A stretch of 64,000 bases of DNA. Source: Yamagishiella unicocca. Lineage: Eukaryota > Chlorophyta > Chlorophyceae > Chlamydomonadales > Volvocaceae. Positions within the stretch are counted from its first letter, which is position 1, and each line of letters opens with the position of its first letter. The stretch is taken from NCBI GenBank assembly GCA_003116995.1, contig BDSL01000177.1, positions 1 to 64,000 of the forward strand. The letters run 5' to 3'. The notes below the pieces were generated by a model. The model was not told where the DNA came from. It searched no databases and worked only from the letters and a program-made list of their open reading frames with translations. The position numbers and the translations under genes were made by a program. This document shows, in pieces, positions 41,800 through 51,434 of the stretch.

Positions 41800-42385
41800 A
41801 CCCGTCCCCCATGTGTATCACCCCTAAATGAGACCCTCAAAACGCTTAGGGTCGGTTTGGATGTGCTGGATTGGATGGGATATGGGCTGGGAGGCTGGTG
41901 GCCCTAGGGGTAACCATGCTACCTGCTCTTTTGGCTGGCAGTTACAGGCACAACACACGAACCAACCCGACTCAGCTGGCCTAAGCACCCGTTCCCCATG
42001 TGTATCACCCATAATGAGACCCTCCAACCGCTCAGGGTCGGTTGGATGTGCCGGGTTGGATGTGATATGGGCTGGGAGGCTTGCGACTGTAGGGGTAGCC
42101 ATGCTAACTGCTCTTCGACTGGTAGTTACAGGCACATGTCGTGACACAGTGCTGGTAAATGCTCGAGATGGTGGGAATTCTCTTTCCCCGGCTGGTATAG
42201 CAGCGCCGAGCGGCTTCTAACCCGTTCCCCATGTGTATCACCCCTAATGAGACCCTCCAACCGTTCAGGGTCGGTTGGATGTGCCAGGTTGGATGGGATA
42301 TGGAGGCTGGTGGCTGTAGGGGTAGCCATGCTAACCGCCCTTCGGCTAGCAATTACAGGCACACCGCACAACCCAACGTCCACTG
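41800..42385. repeat. Three ~180-bp intronic repeats
   Basis: Units at about 41803-41975, 41989-42160 and 42223-42385 share CCCCATGTGTATCACCC, GAGACCCTC, AGGGTCGGTTGGATGTG and TTACAGGCACA in order. They lie within the intron between the 42434 and 41304 exons of the minus-strand gene. Confidence 0.85.
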
Positions 42386-42433
42386 AAACACACCATCCCG
42401 TTTCTGGATAGCCTAGGCACTCGGCCTACGCAC

Positions 42434-43745
42434 AGCACAGTAAAGGTCATCCCCCACGTGCTGCTCATACTCCTGTGGTGAGAGCTCGGCCTTTGGCAGC
42501 AGGGCACGCGCGAGCTTGCTGATGCTGGGGGACGGCTTTCCCACAGCCCCGAAAGTCCCCACCACGTCTTCCCACGCCTTATCGAGCGACATGGGGTCAT
42601 ACGTGGCGTTCCTCTGGATGTCCTCATTTGTCCGCGCGCATCCTGTCAAGCGCCGATGCAGAGCGTAGACCATGGTCTTGCGGTACGTTATGGTGATTTT
42701 CATCTTGGGTCCAACCCGCCAGATGCCACGGATGTCCGGATGCTCCAGGATACGTAACGGTGCGATCCTGGACCCGTCACACATTTGCACGCCGACCTCC
42801 CAGTCCCCCCAGAGCGTTGCGTAGTCAAGACCTGCATTCAAGGGACCGAGGAACACGGCCGCTCAAGACCCCAAACACTGAGCATTTGTGAGGAATGTGC
42901 AACCTGCCAGCCACCGGGAAGCATGGCCCCGACCCATTTGCAACATCAGCAAAAGCGACACACAGTTACCCACCATCAAGAGTAGCGTGCATTCCCTTCC
43001 ACTCCATCCACTGATCAAGCTGACTGGGCGGAGCAATGACATTTGGTATCCTCCAGCCCGCCTCCAGTTGCAGCCGTGTCTGGGCCGTCTTAACGCAGCC
43101 CATCCGCTTGTCCTTGCACCCATCAATGGCTAGGTACTTGATGATGTGGCCCACGCTGGGTCCCGCCCCGCCAGGGGCTACAACCTCCAAAGTAGAGCTC
43201 GTGCCAGCTGCTGCCGTGGTGGTATCCTCTGGTGCTGTGGGCACGGGAAGCTCTTGCAGCACTGCCGTGGCTGGGGAGCCAAGCTCCTGCTGTGACGCAA
43301 GTTCCTGCTGCAGGGCAGCATCCATGAGTGCGCGCCGCTGCTCGCGTCGCACATCGGCCGAACGGCGGACCCCGTAAAAGCCAGCCCTATTAGACACCGC
43401 CTGGTCGGCAGGCGGAGCACTGGGCGCCTCCCGCGGCTGCATGTAAGCGGCCCTGGCTAAGGATGCGGCCTCGGCTGTGCTCCGTGACAGTGAGCTCATA
43501 GTGCCGGCAATTCGAAGACCGGCATGTAACGACTGTAAACCAACCTCCTCCAATTTATTCCATAACTGCTCGTGGGAAGCCCGCATGGTAGGCTGCAGAA
43601 CGCTGATGACAGCCTCCACGATAGCTGCACGGGACGGGGTAAGGCCTTGAGGACCATCCAAGCTGGGAGGTTGCGCACGCCGCTGTGGGCTGCAGAACGC
43701 TGCGGCACCAAGCCCACTGCCTGCCAGACCAGCACCACTGGGAAC
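42434..43745 (-). CDS. Upstream exons of the minus-strand methyltransferase gene
   Basis: The exon 43745-42974 (acceptor TCCCTTTTAG) encodes Ala/Gln-rich helices (RREQRRALMDAALQQELASQ), then LAIDGCKDKRMGCVKTAQTR and PPSQLDQWMEWKGMHATLD. The exon 42861-42434 continues in phase with LNAGLDYATLWGDWEVGVQ, KMKITITYRKTMVYALHRRL and LSPQEYEQHVGDDLYCA before a GTGCGT donor. The protein is non-repetitive and looks real, but no known family is recognised. The first exon lies further upstream and was not found. Linking these exons to the methyltransferase domain rests on strand, order and compatible splicing. Confidence 0.5.
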
Positions 43746-45500
43746 CTAAAAGGGATTGCGCATGAGGGGGCAGGGATGCTTGAGGTGCAGAGCTGAAACC
43801 CTCGAAACGTGTTTGTCTGTAGCCATGGCATGACTCCACTGCAGAGGTAGGACCCAAACAAATGCAGTGCAAGCAACAGAGAGAAAGTCCGGGCCGCAAC
43901 CCAACCTCAGCTCACGTATATTTGGTCGCCAAACCCCTAACAGGAGCAAGCAGCAGGGTTGCCTGCCGCCAAAGCGATCCCCTACCCAAGCCGGCAGTTT
44001 GCTGTATTACTCCTAGAGGGCTTATCTGGCACGCACAGAAACAGAAAGAGGAGCAACGCTCGCCTATGACATATGCTGCACATGGCACTGAAGAAGCAAT
44101 ACAGAGAAGCGGTATGGACTACACGGGTGTGAGAAGCACAGCTAACACTCGCCTTGGCCCGCATGGGCTGCACGAGCCCTCCTGGGCTCGACCCAGCAGC
44201 GGCGGCGGGTGCCTGATGGGTAGGCGCCGATCCCCTGTTGAAGCCGGCTGGGGTGTCCGTGGCCACATGGAGCCCTGGGTCCAGGCGCAAGGGCGCCGCC
44301 TCCTAAGCAGTCAGGAGGGTGTACCGCAATGTTCAACGCCGTAAGAAGACAGCAGGCGAGCGTGGAACACATGAAACACACGTGTGGCACGCCTGCTACA
44401 CTATTGCTACACTGGGCCCACCCTGCTGTTGCACCCAAGCGGATTCAACCGAATCAGGCAGGGAAGCGCAGATGGGCGGGTTATACTGTATTCACATGCA
44501 TGTACGGGAGGAGATAGACACAGAAGCATTCAGGCCAGGAAAAACCAACCATCTGGCACTAACCTGGGCCCGGGCGCGCTGCGCAAACCCAGCAGCGGCG
44601 GCGGGTGACTGATGGGTTGGCTGTCGCTGAAGCCCCAGCAAGCCAGCAGTTTCATCTGCCCTGGGCGGGTTCGGTGGCGCTTTACCGGTGTGACGGATAT
44701 CCGTGGCCACGTGGAGTCCGGGGTACAGCTGCAAGGGTACAGCCTCCTACGCAGTCAAAAGGGTGTAAACCATTATTCAATGCCGGAAGAGGACACCAGG
44801 ATAGGGAACTACGCCAAGCGCGCGAAACACACACGTGCTACACTGTTGCTACACTGCACTATCCTGGGGCCACCCCGCTGAGGATCACCTTGCGGCCCTG
44901 TCCCAGCGCACCTCGGGCACATCTTGCTGCGGCATGTCCGGAGCCCCGCCCAACCCTCCTCCTGGCCCGTGCACACCACCATGAGCTGGAGTCCTGGAGA
45001 GGTTCAGATCTAGGCTGGCGAATGCCTGCAACATCAACATGCCAAGGAAAGTTGTAACATCATCATCGGCGTCCCATGACCTGCTGCCTGTGCTGACTAC
45101 GACAGGTAGAAACGCTCAGCGCCTCCTACTTGCACTGCTGCCAACAGGCATATTCCCTGAGAGAATGTTCGCCAAACTAACTTACGTTAACCGGTGTCTG
45201 AGGCCCACGGCCAGCAGCGGCGAGGAACCGCTGTTGTGCCACGCCGATGCCTACGGAAATACGGGGCTCCAGGGCGGCCTCATCGGGGGTTGCACCCCCA
45301 AGGTTATCCTACTGGTATCCTTCAAACGACACGACCGACGTAATATGCTCCATTCGCTCTGCCGAGGCGCGTTGGCAAATAAATACGCCGTTTACTGATG
45401 ATCTGCAGCGTGCGTCCCGTTGTAGCAAGTAAAATAATTTAAACGGCGTGGTTACTCAAACGGCTGTACGCTGGACTTCAAGACCGTACGCAGGAATTCC
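43746..45500. repeat. Degenerate ~450-bp repeats upstream of the minus-strand gene
   Basis: Two diverged copies (about 44190-44430 and 44595-44870) share AGCAGCGGCGGGTG, CCGTGGCCAC, CTCCTA(A/C)GCAGTCA and a GCTACACT-TTGCTACACT ending. No gene is supported between 43746 and 45500. Confidence 0.65.
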
Positions 45501-45516
45501 AGAAAGCCGTACAGCT

Positions 45517-45562
45517 GGAATTAGTGCGAATTAGCGCTAATTCCCATAGCGCGAATTCCCCC
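45517..45562. repeat. Short palindromic GAATTC/GCGCTAATTC region
   Basis: GGAATTAGTGCGAATTAGCG and CTAATTCCCATAGCGCGAAT form overlapping dyads just before the Copia RNase H fragment. Confidence 0.5.
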
Positions 45563-46102
45563 CATGCTACCGCCCTGACTGTCCTGCGGTATGTCAAGGG
45601 TACGGCGAGCTACGGGCTGAAGTACAAGGGCGGCAGTACGAAAGTGAAGGGCTTCTCTGACGCCAATTGGGCGCAGGATCGTGATAACCGCCGTTCCACA
45701 ACGGGGTTCGTTTTCTTGATGGCTGGCGCGGCAATTGGCTGGAAGAGCCGCCTGCAGCCTACCGTGGCTACGTCGTCCGTTGAGGCCGAGTATATGGCCG
45801 CTGGGTTCGCCACACGTGAGGCGTTGTGGATTCGCAAGCTCCTGTGGGATCTGGGTCTGGAGCAGGACTGCGTGCCGATCTGGGATGACAACCAGGGAGC
45901 ACTCAGCCTGATCAAGAATCCCGTCTGCTCGTATCGGTCGAAGCACATCGACGTCACCCACCACTTTGTGCGTGAGCGGGCTGAGCGGGGTGAGGTGCGG
46001 TTTGATTACTGCCCCATGGGGAGCATGATCGCGGATGTGTTGACGAAGCCGCTGGAGGGCAAGAAGTTCGTGGAGTTCCGCGACGCGCTGGGCGTGTGCT
46101 GA
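45563..46102 (+). mobile_element. Copia RNase H fragment
   Basis: A continuous frame ending at TGA 46102 encodes the Copia RNase H: LRYVKGTASYGL, GFSDANWAQD, STTGFVFLM, SVEAEYMAAG, IWDDNQGALSLIKNP, SKHIDVTHHFVRE and MIADVLTKPL. Everything upstream of RNase H is missing. It differs from the minus-strand Copia at 27.4-30.0 kb, so it belongs to another family. Confidence 0.92.
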
Positions 46103-46141
46103 GAGAAGGCGGACGATGACAGTGTTCCGTCCGAGGGGGTG

Positions 46142-46344
46142 TGTTGATCTACGGTCGGAACAGTAGTGGACTATGTGCTATGGACAATACAAGTGTGAGA
46201 GTACGATTTAAGTACTCCAATCTGCTCTGCCCCCTGAGGAGAATCAGTGGACAACTAAAAGCATTGCGCACTTCTGTAACGAACTAGTGAGTTGCTTCCC
46301 TGTCCGACTGCGTGTCGCACTCAACAGGTTATCAGCGGCTCGGG
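46142..46344 (+). mobile_element. Copia LTR followed by a primer-binding site
   Basis: The 185-bp LTR (46142-46326) has TGTTGA and TCAACA ends and follows the RNase H stop after a G-rich tract. It is followed directly by GGTTATCAGCGGCTCGG, which looks like a Copia primer-binding site. One LTR thus serves as the 3' end of one copy and the 5' end of another. Confidence 0.7.
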
Positions 46345-48243
46345 GGGATACAGGTAAAGAACCGGTAACTCGACTGGGGTAATGTGGTTGGTGCATAGCT
46401 CTAGCGTCTAGCCGTCATACTTCGAACGCGCGCGCATGCGACACACACGGACGCGACGACTGTGGGTGCAGTGAAGAAGACGAAAACGTGGACTATATTA
46501 TGGAGTGCAAAGCCGAGAACTGGGATGGCGAACTAGGAAGCCGCGGGATGCACCGAAGGCTGGAGACGGCCCAGCCCATCCCCGAGATCGATCGTTACCT
46601 TTGAAAAGGAGATACGTTACCGATGCGCAGTGGCGCGCGGCCGCTGCCGGCGGGTGGCTTGAGCCGCGCCGCCTTACTAGGCAGAAACCGCGGTGATACG
46701 CACGCACGCGAACGGTAGCTAAACAGGTGCACAGGATAGACAGAGTGGAAGCGCTGGTCGCGTTGGAGGACTCACCTGACCAGAGCGGAGCACCGACGGC
46801 CAGCATCGCGAAGCATGCGGGAAGGGGAGCAGCGACAAGCGTTAGGACCGGTGCGGCAGCGAACAGACAAAGTACAGGGGTGAAAGCGACGAAGAATCGG
46901 AGGCGGCGCGGCGAAAAGGAGAGAATGAAGGCGCAGGGCGCCTGATATGGTCGATGTGGTACGGTACAAGGCGATACGGCGCGACGGGGATGGCCGGCGA
47001 AGGTCCTGGAAGATGGCAAGGGGAATATTGAGGCAGGAGTAATGCGTGGTGGACGCAGACCGGCCGGGGCGGGGAGAAAGTCGGCCGGGGGAGCAGGGAC
47101 TAATGGCATGCGCTGGGCGGGGGGGGGTGTTATGCTTGCGTACCCCCAGCGCTAAAAGGGGCTAGCGAGGTAGTGAAGCCCACCTCACAGCCCGCAGTGG
47201 CTCGGGGGGGGGAAGTGCTATGCTTGCGTACCCTTAACCCCGAAGGTACCTGCTAAGGTAACGTATGCCGATTCTCTCTGATGTGCACGTGTGACACCGT
47301 TCCCCTGACTCTTAGAGGAGTCCATACCGTAATTCAAACATTACACCACACCGACCTGCATGGCTGGGGCGCCTCGGCGCCCGCGGGCCGGGTCGGAGGG
47401 GCCGGCTGCGGTTTGATCGTAGCCTTCTCTGTCGTCCTGACCGTCCTCGACAATCTGCACGAGCGTGATCAGCCACCGAGTTAGATCAATTTCTGTTCGG
47501 CCGCAGCCGGGCTTCCCTATGGCGTATGAAATCCCCCCCAAAACGGTGCGAGTGGTGGTGTAAGTCAACGCGAGGACTGGGCCCACATGGCAACATAGCA
47601 ATGTAACGAAAACGAGATCCCAACCAGGCGTGGTCTAAACAGTCGCAGGTACATAAGGGGCGAGCGCTCGGGAGAAACGGAGGCTGGTCGACGTGCGGGC
47701 CTGTCGGATGGCCGAGATCGCGCCGCTGCTACCTGTATGGGGTTACCTGGCTGGTGATCATGGGGCTAGGATATGTGAGGGCGGCGCTCTCGCTCGGGTA
47801 TGGAAAAAAGGGGAAATTGCGCGGGAATGCGCGTGACGCCCCCACTGTCCCACTCGCGATGATAGGCAGCGCTCGGTGCATTTCCTACCTCCTGTTCCCT
47901 CGGTCGGTCGGTCTTGGCGTAGCCGCTCTGAAAGTGGCAACTCCGACGATTTGATTCGGGCGCCAAATTGAAAATCGCGGACCGAGGGCTGATGTCCCTT
48001 GTCCACGCGTCAGAGGAAATCTGGTTATAGGCCAAGACTTGTTACAAATCTCTTGGCCTTCCCGCTAAGCAGTCGGGAAGTCTTTCTAGGGGCCCTATGT
48101 CCTGCAATCCGTACCGTCCCTCGTACTGGCATTGCTTGAGCTCTGAATGACCATTTCTGGAATAACCAGTGCTGGAAAGCACGCGCTTTTCGCTGCCTCT
48201 CCTGTCGCTAAGACGTTTCGGTCCCTGGTTTGCCGCAACAGCC
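46345..48243. other. Non-coding: probable LTR-element interior, then gene 2 upstream region
   Basis: After the primer-binding site no Gag or Pol motif is seen. A short direct repeat (GGGGGGG, then TGCTATGCTTGCGTACCC or similar) occurs near 47118-47150 and 47200-47232. A 203-codon minus-strand frame (46498-47109) is low-complexity and is not supported as a gene. The final part holds the gene 2 promoter, with no defined element. Confidence 0.4.
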
Positions 48244-51224
48244 ATGGATGAAGTGTTTAAACAGCAGCTGCAGCAGCTGAATTTTGAGATCATGGAGAAG
48301 GAGAAATACATGAGAGAATTGGAGAGCAAGGTCGACAACGAGACAGACGACAAGTGCTTGGCCAAGCTGACGGATCGGCTCAACCAATTTCACGAGAACT
48401 TGAAGCTCCTGCTGTCTGAGCGTAGGAATCTGACGGAAAAGTGGCTCGGTGCGTCCTTGTTGGTCGGATCGAAACGTTGCACCTACTGTAATGTATTCGA
48501 TCGTGTCTTCGTTTTCTTCCACGAAAGATTTAGCATGAGAGATGCAGCATGTTGGGTCGCATCCGCTCCTGAGAGGCCTGCGATGTTGAGGGGGGGAAAT
48601 CACACCCGTCGGTGATGTCTTCCATCAGACCCCTTCCCGTTGTACAGGCGCGGCGGCTGGCGCAGGCAGCGCGGCGATTACAGGTGAGTTTGCCATCAAC
48701 TTATGTGGTGCTATGCTGGTTGCGGCGTGTTTGCATTTCATGAAACGCCCTGCCCCACCTTTGCCTGTGGGGCCTTGCCTGTGTCAAGTGGCCAATGCTG
48801 CCTGCTCGTCCCTTCTTCCTACCGTACCAGCCGTATCCTCCACTCTGAGGAGGTCCATCTGCCTGCAGGCGATTGTTATGGCACTGCGCCTCCTCAGAGC
48901 GTAGGACACGACTGGTCCTATTTAACATGCGCACACAGCCTAGCATGCGACATTGTCTTGCAACCGCATCGTTGCGCCAATCTAGGCCATCCGTCTTACC
49001 CGCTCGTCCACGCCCCTGCCGTACCGAGCTGCTCATCCGACCCATCCGCATTCAGCAGCCATTCTTAAATGGAGCAATTTGGGGCCGTTGTTGGTTGGGA
49101 GTTGGTAAGGCTTGGCTTGGGTTGGCTGCCATCACCCATCCCGCGCCTCCGCCCTTCCGCCCCTCCGCCCGCACTCACCACCTCGGCCGCGATGGTTCCG
49201 TTGGCCGGCAGTCCGCTGAGCAGGAAGGCCAGCAGGTCCAGCCAGTTGCGGTTCCCTTGCCGTGCGCCCCCCCCCACAGTGACCGCGGCTGAGGGTGGCT
49301 GTGGTGTTTGGGTGGTGTGATGGCGGTGCAGCATGCGAGATGCAGCATGGCATTCACCGTCAGAAACGGAAGCTAGGGCATAGGGACGTTGTCTGTTTTC
49401 TCTTGCCCTTTCAGCCTGCCTTATCCTATGTTGATGACCGATTGCGCCGCCACAGACGAGGTTGAAAAGCGGTGGGCAAAGGTGAACTCTCCGTCTACTC
49501 TGGACCCTGTCGCGGAGCAGCAGGAAGCCTCATCGCCGCTGCAGTGCAACTGGCGGCCGCCTTCCAACGTGGGGCTGCCCCCCGAGCTGGCCTGTCCGCT
49601 CTTCGCGGCGTTCACCGAGCTGGCCAGCAGTGGCCCGGTGTCGCCCGACGACCTGTCTGCAGCGGTGGAGCTCTGCCAGGCGGCCTCCCCGTACTACAGC
49701 TTGGAGGTATGTTTGTGCGGGCCGTGAAAGCGGAAGGGCCTCGCCCGTTACGTACACATGCTTGTAGCCGGCCAGGCGTGCATGTTCCAGATTACCTGGG
49801 TTAATTCATGGTCTCCCCCGCGTTGTCGTGCGCAGGACGAGCTGGAGGAGCGTCTGCAGGAGCTGCTGGCGGGCTACCTGGGCATGCCCATCTTCAAGGG
49901 GCGGCCGCGGCCAAGCAGCCGCATGAAGACGGACGGCCTCATCGTCGCGGACAGTCGCGTGCCGGCTTCTAACTGGCTCCTCTGCGCCGTCCTCGAGTTG
50001 AAGCTGGGCCTGGGTTCGAAGGGGGATAGCTCCTTCCAGGGCGCCGCCTACTACGGCGTCTTCTGGGAGGCACGACGCACCTCCGCCTTCTACCACCGCA
50101 CCTGCTGCCCCGCATTGCTGCTGGAGGTGGTGGGCCCCCTCCTGCGGGTGTCGGCACTGTACTGGCTCGGCAACGTGACGACGCGCCCCCTGACCCCGCT
50201 CATGAACCTCCTGTGGTTCTCGGACGACCCCGATCACATGATCGCCCTGGCCAGGACTCTGGCGGCGATCAAGGCGACGCTCGCACAGCTGCGGGACTTC
50301 TACTTGGCGCCGCCGTCGGCGCTTGGGCCAGGAGGTCCGGCTCCCCGCCCGCCACATCTGCTGGAGGCCATGCCGTACCCGCTGGCGGACTACCAGCGGG
50401 TGAAACGGCTCTTCACCGGCCGGCTCGTCTACACCGCCGTATTGCCCAGCGACGGCCAGCGAGTGCTGGTGCGCTTCGCCAAGCGCTACGGCGAGCAGGC
50501 TCACCGTGCCTGGGCGAGCCACGGGCTGGCGCCGAAGCTGCACAGAGTCGTGGAGCTGCCCGGCAACTGGTTGCTGGTCGAGATGGAGCTGCTGGGCTCT
50601 GACGAGGGGTGGGTCGAGATGGCGTGCTGGCCTGGGCCGGACGCCAGCACCGTGGTTGACGCGGTGCAGGCGGCCCTGCAGCAGGCGCACCAGGCGCAGG
50701 ACGGCACCGTGGGGCGGGTCTTCGCTCACGGCGACATGCGGGTCCAGAACATCATGATACGCGAGGCCGCTCCGGGCTCTGGCTCAGCGTACGACGTCAA
50801 GTTCGTTGACTTCGAGTTTGCCGGTGCGGAAGGTGAAGCAGCCTACCCGCCGTACCTCAACAAGGCGGTCGTGTGGCCCCCAGGTGTGGCGTTTGGGGAG
50901 CCGGTGCGCCAGCAGCACGACAGCGAGCTGCTGGCAACCAATTGCGCGCAGCTGCTGCAGGCAATTGCACGAGGCCGCTCCACGGCGGGACCCGACCCGC
51001 CGGCGGCGGCGGCTGGCGGCACCTCTGTCGCTGCCGTCGCACCTCCACCTGCTCTGTCGCCACGTGGCAGCAACGTTCACGGCAGCAGGGGGCGCAGCAA
51101 TGTTTGTGGCAGCAGCGGCCTCGGGCGGTCAGCGCACGTGCAGCAGCTGCCGCGGTTCGCCCACATTCCCCGCCTCCACGCACCTTTGCTGCCGCCGCCT
51201 GCCCTTCGAAGGGTGTTGGTGTGA
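48244..51224 (+). CDS. Gene 2: Crinkler-like PD-(D/E)xK nuclease plus protein kinase
   Basis: Four exons (48244-48448, 48648-48683, 49456-49706, 49836-51224) join in phase to give about 626 residues. The start is the first ATG (ACAGCCATGG). Residues 1-68 form a charged coiled coil. Exon 2 is a 12-residue Gly/Ala linker. A restriction-endonuclease-like fold follows: Glu in DELEERL (~166), D197 in MKTDGLIV, E218-x-K220 in LELKLG, and Q232. The C-terminal half is a kinase: a VLVRFAKRYG strand (~374-383), HGDMRVQN (D464, N469) and VDFEFAG (D489). Tail residues after about 560 are low complexity. Nuclease-kinase fusions are a known architecture of the CR (Crinkler) effector class, proposed to act on DNA and proteins in the nucleus. 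Unusual: Arg377 in place of the usual lysine, and DFE for DFG. Whether it acts in defence or is selfish is unknown. Confidence 0.75.
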
Positions 51225-51434
51225 GGGCCGCCCATCGGATGGGCAAGGTTTCCCAGTTCCAGGAACTACGCGTCTCAATCGCACCATAATAATCTTGGTA
51301 ACCCTTTATTTTTGATTGGAATAATTTACGACCGTTAGGGTAAAGGTCTCGGATGGTGTCTCAAGGGGTCTCACACCACCTCTTTAGATTATCATAGCAC
51401 TCGTCTTTCCAAGTAGCACAAAGCCCATCGCACC
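51225..51434 (+). promoter_or_regulatory. Short intergenic region between genes 2 and 3
   Basis: Only 210 bases separate the gene 2 stop from the gene 3 start. The AT-rich part (51285-51330) may hold the gene 3 promoter or the gene 2 polyadenylation site; neither is proven. Confidence 0.3.

Noticed and set aside
46498..47109. 203-codon minus-strand frame
   Set aside because: Low-complexity Pro/Ala/Ser composition, no motif, and located in the presumed non-coding interior of an LTR element.
49806..50729. 307-codon minus-strand frame opposite gene 2
   Set aside because: Antisense shadow of the nuclease-kinase exon, rich in Arg/His/Gln as expected for GC-rich complementary strands.
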